From assembly GCA_938083195.1 (NCBI GenBank), contig CALKCK010000024.1:20768-84767 (forward strand): 64,000 bases of DNA. Reading direction: 5' to 3'. The notes under the pieces are model-generated. The model saw nothing but the letters and a program-made list of their open reading frames with translations, ran no database searches and was not told where the DNA came from. The position numbers and the translations under genes were made by a program. Shown here in pieces: positions 1-8,615 of the stretch. Source of the DNA: an uncultured Pirellulaceae bacterium (GTDB taxonomy: Bacteria > Planctomycetota > Planctomycetia > Pirellulales > Pirellulaceae). Each line of letters starts with the position of its first letter. Within the stretch, counting starts at the first letter, position 1.

Positions 1-2
1 GA

Positions 3-227
3 GATCTGAAGAAAGCTTGGCTCTATTTTGAAATTCCAGGTGATAAGGTGAACCGCCAATGGAAGATTGAAAATCGAGTGTTTTTTGAGCTTAATGAAGA
101 TCAATTGAATCATATCGATTTCAAATACGGCAATTCCGCCAAGGTGGTGATCAGCCGTTTGGGTCAGGCTTCGCACCATGTTGATGCTTCTGATCTGGGT
201 AAATTGAGAAACGTTCTTGTGAAATAG
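3..227 (+). CDS. C-terminal end of an unknown protein (partial)
   Basis: An open frame enters from the left edge and ends at TAG 225-227, giving the last 74 residues of a protein. The fragment is hydrophilic, with charged and aromatic residues mixed (for example FFELNEDQLNHIDFKYGN) and no membrane segment or recognisable motif. The start lies outside the window, so family and function cannot be assigned. The frame is supported by its lack of stops and by protein-like composition up to a short gap before the next gene, which faces it. Confidence 0.55.
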   Translation, partial: DLKKAWLYFEIPGDKVNRQWKIENRVFFELNEDQLNHIDFKYGNSAKVVISRLGQASHHVDASDLGKLRNVLVK

Positions 228-283
228 CCTGACCCGTTAAGCATTGGTTCTTGCCGAGTTTTTTTTGGGCGATTGCAGACGTC

Positions 284-982
284 TTATTGGGCTAGGAATG
301 GAATGCCTGTCAGGTTCATGGTCGCAATGAAATCTTGCTGAACTCTCAAAAACGCATTGAGCAAGTTTTTTGGCGAAATTTCTTTCCTACTGATGATTTG
401 CAGCGAGTCAGGTTTTACAACGATGGTCACGCCACTTTCGGCGGTTTGGATTTCGCACCAGGTCAAATCTTTGTCGTAGTCGATGCTGAGGTTGCTGGGT
501 TCGCAATCTTCAATGTGATCGACAATAGACTCTAAGTCGAGCGTGTCCTTGATGGCGATTTCCATCTCATTAAAACGCTGCCCGAAGACTTCTTCGAAGG
601 GACCGGCAAAGACTCGGGCTGGTTCAATGATAGAAGTAATCAATCGCTGCCAAACGACGGTTCCTGGATCGTCTTCTGCTTGGCTTGCGTGATACTCATA
701 ATTGAAAAATGGGGTCGTGATGACGCCCATGCCATCAGCGGGGCCGTGAACCTGAATTTCTTTTCTTTTCAATCCGTAAGCTTGTCGTAGTGATCGAAAC
801 GTTGCTTGTAAGTCACTATCGATTTCTTCGAAGGTTAAATCAACGACAAACCGTTGGTCACCAGCATTGTGGGTCGTTGGAATGCGGTGGTGCTTTGCAA
901 ATCCAGTGATTTGTTTGATGGGTTCCGCCGATTGGTCAATTAATTGCAAGGCATCGACGTTTTCAGAGTCGGAATTGGACAT
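284..982 (-). CDS. hypothetical protein, 232 aa
   Basis: I do not recognise this protein. It starts at ATG 982 and has no signal peptide or membrane segment, so it is probably cytoplasmic. The sequence is acidic and looks like a folded alpha/beta protein, with a central stretch rich in aromatic residues (TTPFFNYEYHAS) and a C-terminal half of alternating hydrophobic and charged residues. It lies head-to-tail with the DinB-like gene upstream on the same strand; 37 bases separate them, so they may be co-transcribed. No catalytic signature is visible. It could be a planctomycete-specific conserved hypothetical. Confidence 0.7.
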   Translation of the reverse strand: MSNSDSENVDALQLIDQSAEPIKQITGFAKHHRIPTTHNAGDQRFVVDLTFEEIDSDLQATFRSLRQAYGLKRKEIQVHGPADGMGVITTPFFNYEYHASQAEDDPGTVVWQRLITSIIEPARVFAGPFEEVFGQRFNEMEIAIKDTLDLESIVDHIEDCEPSNLSIDYDKDLTWCEIQTAESGVTIVVKPDSLQIISRKEISPKNLLNAFLRVQQDFIATMNLTGIPFLAQ

Positions 983-1019
983 GGGAATCCTGTTGAGTTG
1001 TTAGTGGAAGTGGTTCGCT

Positions 1020-1523
1020 TTAAACGCTAGGTAAGCCTTGGATTCGACGCCAAGCACTGACTTGGCCGAGGTGTCCATTTTCGTGATTGAACATTAGATA
1101 GGGAAGTGCGATTGCGGCAGTGGGCATGACTTCCTGCCAGCGAGGTAGGGTTACTGTTTTTTCGAAAACACGATTGTCCTCGTTGCCAAGTAATTCAGCA
1201 ATTGCGAGATGTCCGTTGGTAAATTCAGCGACCAATTCTTCTTTGGATTGATAAATCGATGAATCTGAAATTGGTTTTGACTGCATGCCAAAGCGATGGG
1301 GTTTGGGATCGTCAAACGATTCGCCTTTGATGATGGAGTTTATGATAGGAATGTAAACATTCAAATGACTAAGAACCCAGGCGGGGTGGTTCGCAGGGGC
1401 AGTTGGATCGGTGGAGGGTTGCAAAATCATCTGTTCGTCGGTGAGGTCGGCAACCAGTCGAGGTGCATAGTCTTGATTTTTTGTCCAAGCGAACAAGAAG
1501 CCATCGATTAAAGGCGTTGCCAT
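1020..1523 (-). CDS. DinB-like four-helix protein
   Basis: The protein of about 167 residues resembles the DinB/DUF664 metal-binding four-helix bundle family, often associated with stress responses or thiol transfer. The supporting pattern is an early helix ending in AWVLSHLNVY and a C-terminal HENGHLGQVSAWRRIQGLP, which matches the usual last-helix H-x3-H-x2-Q-x3-RR pattern with candidate metal ligands. The frame is open upstream to 1595. I prefer ATG 1523 because the family normally begins close to this point and the extra 24 residues look non-coding. The substrate is unknown. It lies just upstream of the hypothetical gene at 284-982 on the same strand. Confidence 0.7.
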   Translation of the reverse strand: MATPLIDGFLFAWTKNQDYAPRLVADLTDEQMILQPSTDPTAPANHPAWVLSHLNVYIPIINSIIKGESFDDPKPHRFGMQSKPISDSSIYQSKEELVAEFTNGHLAIAELLGNEDNRVFEKTVTLPRWQEVMPTAAIALPYLMFNHENGHLGQVSAWRRIQGLPSV

Positions 1524-1637
1524 TTTTTCACCGTGTAAATTTGTATGAAACTCAAACAAAACAGAACATGTCGGTTTTATACCGTGCGAACGCAATTTTG
1601 GAAGTGGAGGGGGCGTAGATTAATGCTTATTTTGGGG

Positions 1638-1677
1638 GCTCCGTTAAAGTGCCCGTACGCTCCGTTAAAGTGCCCGT
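1638..1677. repeat. tandem repeat, two 19-bp identical units with 21-bp period
   Basis: The unit GCTCCGTTAAAGTGCCCGT occurs at 1638-1656 and again at 1659-1677 with AC between, so the period is 21 bp, two helical turns. It lies in the divergent gap between the DinB-like gene and the Gfo/Idh/MocA gene, where paired regulator sites would be expected. The core CGTTAAAGTG recurs once near 46668, upstream of the FG-GAP gene. Whether it is an operator or a dispersed genomic repeat cannot be decided here. Confidence 0.6.
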
Positions 1678-1773
1678 TAGTTTACTGAGTTGGGAAACAA
1701 CTTTGTTTTTAATTGCAGCATCGTCTAAACTCTAATGAAGATGAGATCGAGTGGATAGAATATAGGTGAATTT

Positions 1774-3054
1774 ATGGCGTTAACTCGAAGAACGTTTTTG
1801 CAATCGACTGCGGCAATGCCGGGGGTAATGTCCGCAATGCCATTTGCATCGGGCAGTAGGGTGCCCCCTAGTGATCGCATTAATGTTGCAATGATCGGTT
1901 GTGGAAAGATGGCCAATAGCTATCACCTCCCTCAGTTGTTGCAGCAACCGGATGTCCAATTGGTCGCCGTTTGCGAGGTGGATGCAACTCGTCGTGAGTG
2001 GGCGGCAGAGCGAGTCAATAAAAAGTATTCGGATGGTAAGAAAGACTTCAAGGGCTGTTCCACCTACGTGGATTTTCGTGAGGTCATTGCGAGAGAGGAT
2101 ATTGATGCGGTGTGCATTGCGACACCCGACCATTGGCATACCATTCCATTGATCGAAGCTTGCAAGGCAGGGAAAGATGTTTATTGTGAAAAGCCATTGA
2201 CGCTGACGATTGCGGAATCAAAAGCGTGTATCGATGCGGCGCGAAAATACAAACGAATCGTACAGACTGGGAGCCAGCAGCGTTCAGGGGTGTTCGGGCC
2301 TTTTCGGGAGGCCATCGAATTGATTCATAGTGGAAGACTTGGAAAGATTCACCGGGTAACCGTTGGCGTTGGAGATCCAAGTGTCGATTGCGATCTTCCA
2401 GAGGAGACGATGGAGCCTGGACTTGATTGGAATATGTGGCTTGGGTGTGCTCCAGAGCGAGCCTATAATTCAATCTTAAGTCCCCGAGGTGTGCATCAAC
2501 ACTTTCCAGCGTGGAGAAGTTATCGAGAGTACTCAGGCGGTGGTCACACCGATATGGGGGCGCATCATTATGATATTGCTCAGTGGGCCTTGAAGATGGA
2601 TCAGAGCGGTCCAGTTGAGATCATCCCTCCGCAAGATCCGGAAGCAAAGCGCGGCGTTCGATTTCTGTTTGAGAATGGTGTCGAAATGGTGCATGGTGGG
2701 CCGAGTGGTTGTGTGTTTCATGGTGAAAATGGAACGCTCCATATTGATCGCGGTCGGCTGAAAAGCGATCCAGAAGAAATTGTAAAAACACCACTTGGAG
2801 AGAATGAGGTACACCTGCCAAAATCTCCAGGACACCATCGAAACTGGCTTGATTGTGTGAAATCAAGAAAGGCGCCGATTGCCGAGGTAGAAAAAGGAGC
2901 GAGGACTGCAGCGATCATTCACTTAGGTAACCTCGCCTATCAGAAGAACAAGACGCTTAAGTGGAACCCCGAGACGTGGCAGTTTGGTGATCCTGCCGAT
3001 CGTCCTTTGCTTGACCGAGAACGTCGAGACCCTTGGCAATTGCCGACGATCTAA
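1774..3054 (+). CDS. Gfo/Idh/MocA family oxidoreductase, Tat-exported
   Basis: A 426-residue NAD(P)-dependent sugar or cyclitol dehydrogenase-like protein. The N-terminus carries a twin-arginine signal (TRRTFLQS, residues about 4-11) followed by a hydrophobic stretch, so it is probably exported folded with its cofactor. A Rossmann region follows with VAMIGCGKMANSYHLPQ. The family hallmark CEKPLT, with the lysine that acts in catalysis, is present, as is GHTDMGAHHYDIAQWAL in the C-terminal domain. The start is supported by AGGTGA at 1764-1769. It precedes the PSCyt/DUF1553 and DUF1501 genes by 33 bases, and planctomycetes often carry these three families side by side. The substrate is unknown; a role in polysaccharide breakdown is inference. 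Confidence 0.9.
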   Translation: MALTRRTFLQSTAAMPGVMSAMPFASGSRVPPSDRINVAMIGCGKMANSYHLPQLLQQPDVQLVAVCEVDATRREWAAERVNKKYSDGKKDFKGCSTYVDFREVIAREDIDAVCIATPDHWHTIPLIEACKAGKDVYCEKPLTLTIAESKACIDAARKYKRIVQTGSQQRSGVFGPFREAIELIHSGRLGKIHRVTVGVGDPSVDCDLPEETMEPGLDWNMWLGCAPERAYNSILSPRGVHQHFPAWRSYREYSGGGHTDMGAHHYDIAQWALKMDQSGPVEIIPPQDPEAKRGVRFLFENGVEMVHGGPSGCVFHGENGTLHIDRGRLKSDPEEIVKTPLGENEVHLPKSPGHHRNWLDCVKSRKAPIAEVEKGARTAAIIHLGNLAYQKNKTLKWNPETWQFGDPADRPLLDRERRDPWQLPTI

Positions 3055-3087
3055 TCAGTCATTTTTTATTTTTTTAGTTGGTCGATT

Positions 3088-5520
3088 ATGAAAACGAAAA
3101 TTCATGTTGTCGCGCTGGTGCTTTTGCTTGCGGCACCGGGGTTTGCTCAGGATAGCGATCGGGTAGATTTTGCCCGTCAGATTCTTCCGATTCTTTCCAA
3201 CAAGTGTTTTGTCTGCCACGGGCCAGATGCCAAAGATGAGGATCTTGTCAGGCTTGATTCGTTCGCTGGTGCGACGGAAGATCTTGGTGAATATCGAGCA
3301 ATTGATCACCTTGATCCCTCCAAAAGTGAGTTGGTGATTCGCATTGATTCAGTCGATGACCCAATGCCGCCGGTCGAGTTCGACAAGAAATTGACAGATC
3401 AAGAGCGAGCGTTGTTAAGACGCTGGGTAAACTCTGGAGGTCAGTACAGTAAACACTGGGCGTTTGTGCCACCGGTGAAGAGTGAGGCTGTGAAGATTGC
3501 GGCGGACATAAATCCCATTGATTATTGGGTGGGTTTACAACTGCGGGAGAAGGGGATTGATTTTTCACCGTCCGCCAGTAAGTCCGTCCTTGCCCGCCGA
3601 GCGGCGTTGGTGCTAACGGGGTTGCCCCCTGAGCCCAAGTTGTTGGAGGCGTTTCTTGCGGACAAAAGTGAGCGGGCCTACCGTAGATTCGTCGATGAGT
3701 TACTCGCTGATCCTCGGTTTGGTGAGCACCAGGCGCGTTACTGGCTCGATGCCGTTCGCTATGGCGACACCCACGGTTTGCACTTGGACAACCGAAGAGG
3801 AATTTATCCGTACCGAGATTGGGTTGTCAAAGCATTTAATGAAAACCTTCCCTTCGATGATTTTATCACTTGGCAGTTGGCTGGCGATTTACTGCCCGAG
3901 CCAACCATAGCACAGCAGGTCGCCACCGGATTCGTGCGCATGAATCCAACGACCGGGGAAGGCGGAGCGATTCCATTAGAGTTTCAGGCAAAAAACAATT
4001 TCGATCGCGTCGAGACGTTTGGAACGGTCTTTTTGGGAATGTCGTTAAATTGTGCTCGCTGTCACACGCACAAATATGATCCCATCAAACAACGAGAGTA
4101 TTATCAGTTGCTTGCTTTTTTTAATAGCACCGCTGAACCGTCAATGGACCGTAACGCCTACGAGTACGGCACAGTCGCACGGGCTCCACAGGATCAGGAC
4201 GCTTGGGCAAATTGGCAGTTGCTGGAATACGCTCAGGAGACGTTGTTGGCGGATGCGGGCAAGCAATTGGCGGCCAGTGATTTAGATCGCGAGGTGATTG
4301 CGAATTGGAATAAAAGTTCAGGGGACGAAAAGCTGAAACTGTTGGCTGGTGCAAGTGATCCGTGGTTACGGATGGACGGAAACGCCAATGCGAAGTTGAT
4401 TCAATCCCGCAAATCGGAAGCTGTAAAAAAATTCACCACAACGTTAGTGGCTAAAGACCTGAAAGAGCCGAGGAAAACGCATGTTTTAAAACGAGGTGAA
4501 TATGATTTGCCAATGGGGGATCCGGTGCAGCCAGGCGTGATCGAGGTTATGAGCGATTTGCCAGAGGGAGCGCCGAGCAATCGTCTAGGGCTTGCTCAAT
4601 GGCTGACCGCGCGATCGCACCCACTGACGTCGAGAGTGATGGTCAATCAAAGTTGGCAGCGAATTTTTGGTCTGGGGTTGGTTCGGACTCCTGAGGATTT
4701 TGGAGTTCAGGGTCGGCAGCCGACGCATCCTGAATTGCTCGATTGGCTTGCGGTACAATTTCAAGAACAGGGCTGGGACCACAAACAGCTGCTGCGGACA
4801 ATGGTCACCAGCCGAACGTTTTGTCAGAGTTCTGCGAGACGCGAGAATGTTGCTGATGTTGAGAATTTATTATACGCCCGTGGGCCAAGTTTTCGACTTG
4901 ATGCCGAGGTTCTACGCGACGTCGGTTTATGGGCAAGTGGGTTGCTCGATCCGACCATGGGTGGAGAGGGGGTAAAGCCGTATCAGCCGCCGGGGATGTG
5001 GCTCGCCATGGCTCATCCAGGAAGCAACACCAAAAACTATGTTGCCGACAAAGGCCCTCGGCTCTATCGACGGAGTCTTTATGTTTACTGGAAGCGAACC
5101 AGTCCGCATCCGATGATGACTCTTTTTGATGCTCCCAGTCGTGAAGCAAGTTGTGTTCGACGTTCAACGACGAACACTTCTTTGCAAGCTTTGGCTTTAT
5201 TGAACGAGACCCAGCGAATTGAAATGGCAAGGACCTTGGCGGCGAGACTGATGGCTGAGTCCGATCAAGATTCTCAACGCCTAAATCGTTTGTTTCAGAT
5301 TCTCGCTTGTCGGCCGCCTACAGAGGCTGAGAGAAACGCCTGCGAACAATTGTTGTCCTTAATGTTAGCTAGATTTGGTAACGATAAAAAAGCGGCGGCG
5401 GAGCTGGTGAGTTACGGGGATGCTCCCGGAAATAAGAAGCTTGATGTGGTGGTGCAGGCTGCCTGGACTCAGGTAGCGGCGACGGTATTGGCGAGCGATG
5501 TGGCGATTTTAGTTTATTGA
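3088..5520 (+). CDS. PSCyt1/DUF1549/DUF1553 (PSD1) planctomycete cytochrome protein
   Basis: An 810-residue secreted protein. A signal peptide (residues about 1-20, ending at FAQ) is followed by a planctomycete cytochrome-c domain with the haem-type motif CFVCHGPD near residue 34. DUF1549 follows, with a second CxxCH in CARCHTHKYDP, and then DUF1553 with LTSRVMVNQSWQRIFGLGL. The family is common in planctomycetes, is presumed periplasmic, and has no proven function. Its partner DUF1501 gene starts 17 bases downstream, so the two are almost certainly an operon. It is the shortest of the three copies here because it has no inserted LamG or discoidin domain. A role in oxidative breakdown of algal polysaccharides is often proposed and remains inference. 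Confidence 0.92.
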   Translation: MKTKIHVVALVLLLAAPGFAQDSDRVDFARQILPILSNKCFVCHGPDAKDEDLVRLDSFAGATEDLGEYRAIDHLDPSKSELVIRIDSVDDPMPPVEFDKKLTDQERALLRRWVNSGGQYSKHWAFVPPVKSEAVKIAADINPIDYWVGLQLREKGIDFSPSASKSVLARRAALVLTGLPPEPKLLEAFLADKSERAYRRFVDELLADPRFGEHQARYWLDAVRYGDTHGLHLDNRRGIYPYRDWVVKAFNENLPFDDFITWQLAGDLLPEPTIAQQVATGFVRMNPTTGEGGAIPLEFQAKNNFDRVETFGTVFLGMSLNCARCHTHKYDPIKQREYYQLLAFFNSTAEPSMDRNAYEYGTVARAPQDQDAWANWQLLEYAQETLLADAGKQLAASDLDREVIANWNKSSGDEKLKLLAGASDPWLRMDGNANAKLIQSRKSEAVKKFTTTLVAKDLKEPRKTHVLKRGEYDLPMGDPVQPGVIEVMSDLPEGAPSNRLGLAQWLTARSHPLTSRVMVNQSWQRIFGLGLVRTPEDFGVQGRQPTHPELLDWLAVQFQEQGWDHKQLLRTMVTSRTFCQSSARRENVADVENLLYARGPSFRLDAEVLRDVGLWASGLLDPTMGGEGVKPYQPPGMWLAMAHPGSNTKNYVADKGPRLYRRSLYVYWKRTSPHPMMTLFDAPSREASCVRRSTTNTSLQALALLNETQRIEMARTLAARLMAESDQDSQRLNRLFQILACRPPTEAERNACEQLLSLMLARFGNDKKAAAELVSYGDAPGNKKLDVVVQAAWTQVAATVLASDVAILVY

Positions 5521-5537
5521 TGAAATGAAACGCGACC

Positions 5538-7049
5538 ATGAGTGAAAATCCGATTCGAGAATTTGAGTTATTGACAACGCGCCGCCAATTATTTGGGCGG
5601 GCTGCACTGGGGTTGGGGACGGCCGCGATGGCCAATTTGTGGCAACCGCAGCAAGTAAACGCTACGGCTGCTGAGTCGGGGCTTGGTGTGGGTATGCATC
5701 ATCCTGCGAAGGCAAAACGCGTGATCTATTTATTCATGAGTGGTGGTCCAAGCCATCATGATCTTTGGGATTACAAACCAAAGTTAAAAGAAATGGCGGG
5801 TAAGCAACTGCCGGATCATGTGCGTGATGGTCAGCGGATAACGGGGATGACGTCCAATCAAAAAAGTGGGCTGCCAGTCTGTCCCAGTAAGTATAAATTC
5901 AAGAAACATGACAATCACGATAAAGGGGTGTACGTTAGCGAGTTGCTGCCGCATACCTCGACTGTTGTAAAAGACTTGTGCGTCATTAAGAGTACGTTTA
6001 CCGAAGCGATTAATCATGATCCGGCAATCACTTACATACAAACTGGTAGTCAGATTCCTGGACGACCTAGTCTTGGTGCGTGGCTGAGTTATGGTCTGGG
6101 GAGTATGAATGAGAATCTACCCAGTTACATCGTCATGCATGCCAAGACGCGATTTCCGGAACAGAGTTTATTTAACCGGTTATGGGGGACGGGGTTTATG
6201 CCTTCCCAGCATCAAGGGATGTTGATGCAGAGTCAGGGAGATCCCGTTCTTTATTTGAGTAATCCACGTGGGGTCAGCCGCACCGACCGTCGGGCCCAAC
6301 TCGATACGCTGACGGCTTTGAATCAAGAGGTGCACCGAAAGTTTGCCGATCCAGAGGTGTTGGCTCGAATCAAGCAGCATGAGATGGCTTTTCGAATGCA
6401 AGCCTCGGTCCCTGAATTGATGGACCTCTCTTCGGAGGACGAGAAAACATTTGATTTATATGGTGAGAATGCAAAACAGCCTGGCAGTTTTGCGGCCTGT
6501 TGTTTGAACGCCCGAAGGTTGGCTGAGCGAGGCGTGCGTAATATTCAAATTTTTCACCGCGGTTGGGATGCCCATGGAAACCTTCCCAAAGAGCACGAGT
6601 CTCAATGTAAAGACATTGACCAAGGCTGTGCAGCTTTGATTAAAGATCTGAAACAGCGAGGGATGTTGGAGGATACACTTGTTGTTTGGGGGGGAGAGTT
6701 TGGCAGAACCGTTTACTGTCAAGGAAATATGACTGGCGCGAATTATGGACGTGATCATCATCCAAGGTGTTTTACAGTTTGGATGGCCGGTGGGGGAGTT
6801 AAGCCGGGAATTACCTACGGTCAAACTGATGAGTACGGTTATAATATTGCCGACGCCGACGGAGTTGCTCTGGCTCCCCAGCCAACCAAAGAGGCTTGGA
6901 CTCCGGGGACTATGCACATCCATGATTTAAATGCGACAATTCTGCACTTGTTAGGAATAGACCACACTAAATTGACTTACCGGTATCAGGGGCGTGATTT
7001 TCGATTGACTGATGTTCATGGACATGTCATTCATGATCTCATTTCCTGA
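5538..7049 (+). CDS. DUF1501 protein, Tat-exported
   Basis: A 503-residue member of DUF1501, a family related in fold to alkaline phosphatases and sulfatases. The N-terminus has a Tat motif (TTRRQLFGRAALG). The core contains YLFMSGGPSHHDLWDYKP, a likely metal-binding region, then GGEFGRTVYCQG and GRDHHPRCFTVWMAGGG, and ends in a conserved TYRYQGRDFRLTDVHG. It follows the PSCyt/DUF1553 gene with a 17-base gap and is probably co-translated with it. Two paralogues lie at 49138-50595 and 57724-59184, each also paired with a PSCyt gene. The substrate is unknown. It has about 14 extra residues before the final conserved block (around ADADGVALAPQP) that the other two copies lack. Confidence 0.92.
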   Translation: MSENPIREFELLTTRRQLFGRAALGLGTAAMANLWQPQQVNATAAESGLGVGMHHPAKAKRVIYLFMSGGPSHHDLWDYKPKLKEMAGKQLPDHVRDGQRITGMTSNQKSGLPVCPSKYKFKKHDNHDKGVYVSELLPHTSTVVKDLCVIKSTFTEAINHDPAITYIQTGSQIPGRPSLGAWLSYGLGSMNENLPSYIVMHAKTRFPEQSLFNRLWGTGFMPSQHQGMLMQSQGDPVLYLSNPRGVSRTDRRAQLDTLTALNQEVHRKFADPEVLARIKQHEMAFRMQASVPELMDLSSEDEKTFDLYGENAKQPGSFAACCLNARRLAERGVRNIQIFHRGWDAHGNLPKEHESQCKDIDQGCAALIKDLKQRGMLEDTLVVWGGEFGRTVYCQGNMTGANYGRDHHPRCFTVWMAGGGVKPGITYGQTDEYGYNIADADGVALAPQPTKEAWTPGTMHIHDLNATILHLLGIDHTKLTYRYQGRDFRLTDVHGHVIHDLIS

Positions 7050-7107
7050 ACATTGTTTTAAGTCTTTCGAGATACACCGGCACAGCGCAATCTAAAAAGG
7101 AGCCTCG

Positions 7108-7806
7108 GTGACATCCAAGGTATTTAAGGACGCGGAAGCAGCATTGTTCGACATGAAGGATGGGGTTTCGGTGATGAGCGGGGGCTTCGGTTTGTGTGGG
7201 ATTCCCGAAAACAGCATTTTAGAAATTCGTCGTCGAGCGCTGAAAAATCTGCATGCGATCTCCAACAATATTGGGAATTCAGGTCGTGGATTGGCATGGC
7301 TGTTAAAAGAAAAACAGATCAGTCGGGCGACTTGTAGTTATGTTGGCGGGAATCCTGATTTAGAAGCGCAAATGCTGGCCAACGAAATTGACGTTACTTT
7401 AGTTCCGCAAGGTACGTTCAGTGAGCGAATTCGAGCGGCGGGGATGGGCATACGTGCCTTCTATACTCCCGCCGGATATGGAACTGAGATTGCCGAAGGA
7501 AAAGAATCGCGAGCGTTTGATATGCCGTGTCTGTTGGAGCTGCCATTGGCCGCTGATTTTGCAATTATCAAAGCGCAGAAAGGAGACCCCTATGGCAACT
7601 TATGGTTCAAGGAGACAGCGAGGAATTTTTCCCCGTTAATGGCAATGGCCGCAAAGGTAACGATCGTTGAGGTTGAGCAGTTAGTAGAGCTGGGAGAGAT
7701 TTCCCCCGAAGATGTACATCTTCCGGGAGTGTTTGTGCAACGGATTTACCAAGGAGCCGATTACGAAAATACAATCGAAATTCCAATTTTCAAGGATGAA
7801 ACTTGA
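7108..7806 (+). CDS. 3-oxoacid CoA-transferase subunit A
   Basis: A 232-residue alpha subunit of a class I CoA-transferase (ScoA/AtoD type), which moves CoA between an acyl-CoA such as succinyl-CoA and a 3-oxoacid such as acetoacetate. The CoA-binding signature GGFGLCGIPE lies near residue 27, and GNPDLEAQM and YTPAGYGTEIAEGKE match the family. The start is GTG 7108, supported by a strong Shine-Dalgarno AAGGAG at 7097-7102. The beta subunit follows directly and the thiolase comes next, which fits ketone-body or acetoacetate use, giving acetyl-CoA. The acyl donor cannot be told from sequence alone. Confidence 0.92.
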   Translation: MTSKVFKDAEAALFDMKDGVSVMSGGFGLCGIPENSILEIRRRALKNLHAISNNIGNSGRGLAWLLKEKQISRATCSYVGGNPDLEAQMLANEIDVTLVPQGTFSERIRAAGMGIRAFYTPAGYGTEIAEGKESRAFDMPCLLELPLAADFAIIKAQKGDPYGNLWFKETARNFSPLMAMAAKVTIVEVEQLVELGEISPEDVHLPGVFVQRIYQGADYENTIEIPIFKDET

Positions 7807-7843
7807 AAGGGAGATTGCAAGGCGATTTTTTGGGGGATTTACA

Positions 7844-8506
7844 ATGGGTGAGGTAAACGTGTCCGGTTCGCAAAATCATTGGTCGAAAAATGAGATGGCC
7901 GATCAAGTCGTCGAGATGTTACATGACGGTTCAAGTTTGAATCTTGGAATTGGGATTCCAACGCTGGTTGCTCAACGGATTCCACCGGAAAAAGGGATTT
8001 GGATACACTCAGAAAATGGGGTGCTAGGCGTCGCTGGACGACCCACGCCTGAATCGGTTTCCGCCACGCTGATCAACGCTGGTAAAGAAACAATTTCGGT
8101 GAAAAAAGGGGCCAGTTTTTTTGATAGTGCGATGAGTTTCGGAATGATCCGTGGAGGGCACATCGATGTTTGTGTGCTTGGTGGAATGCAGGTAGATGCC
8201 GAAGGTAGTCTTGCGAACTGGATGATTCCCGGGAAAAAAGTTACGGGAATGGGGGGTGCGATGGATCTCGTGCATGGGGCCAAATTAGTCATTGTGATGT
8301 TGACCCATTTTTCAAAACGAGGGGATGTGAAGTTGTTGCATCGATGTACGCTTCCACTGACTGGCAAAGGAGTGGTTCATAAAATTGTTACTGATTTGGG
8401 GGTGTTTACTCCGACGGGTGAATCCTTTCAGATCGACAGGCTTGCTCCTGGCGTAACAGAGAAGCAACTCGGGATGACAGACACGTTGCTATCATCAGCC
8501 TCGTGA
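7844..8506 (+). CDS. 3-oxoacid CoA-transferase subunit B
   Basis: The beta subunit (about 220 residues) carries the catalytic glutamate of class I CoA-transferases in HSENGVLGVAG. Other family marks are LNLGIGIPTLVAQ near the start, GGHIDVCVLGGMQVD, and the closing region LAPGVTEKQLGMTDT. The frame is open far upstream. I prefer ATG 7844 because the family usually begins shortly before the WSKNEMA segment. ATG 7796, which overlaps the end of subunit A by 11 bases, is an alternative that would suit translational coupling. The subunit works as a complex with the product of the gene upstream. Confidence 0.9.
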   Translation: MGEVNVSGSQNHWSKNEMADQVVEMLHDGSSLNLGIGIPTLVAQRIPPEKGIWIHSENGVLGVAGRPTPESVSATLINAGKETISVKKGASFFDSAMSFGMIRGGHIDVCVLGGMQVDAEGSLANWMIPGKKVTGMGGAMDLVHGAKLVIVMLTHFSKRGDVKLLHRCTLPLTGKGVVHKIVTDLGVFTPTGESFQIDRLAPGVTEKQLGMTDTLLSSAS

Positions 8507-8615
8507 TCTGGCGTTCATCAATCTCCGGGGTTGGCCTTTCCTAGAAACGGCTGATTGGAGAGTAGCGGTAGCCCAGTTTTACTGATTCAATTCATTTTAT
8601 TTTGTGAGGGTTTCA

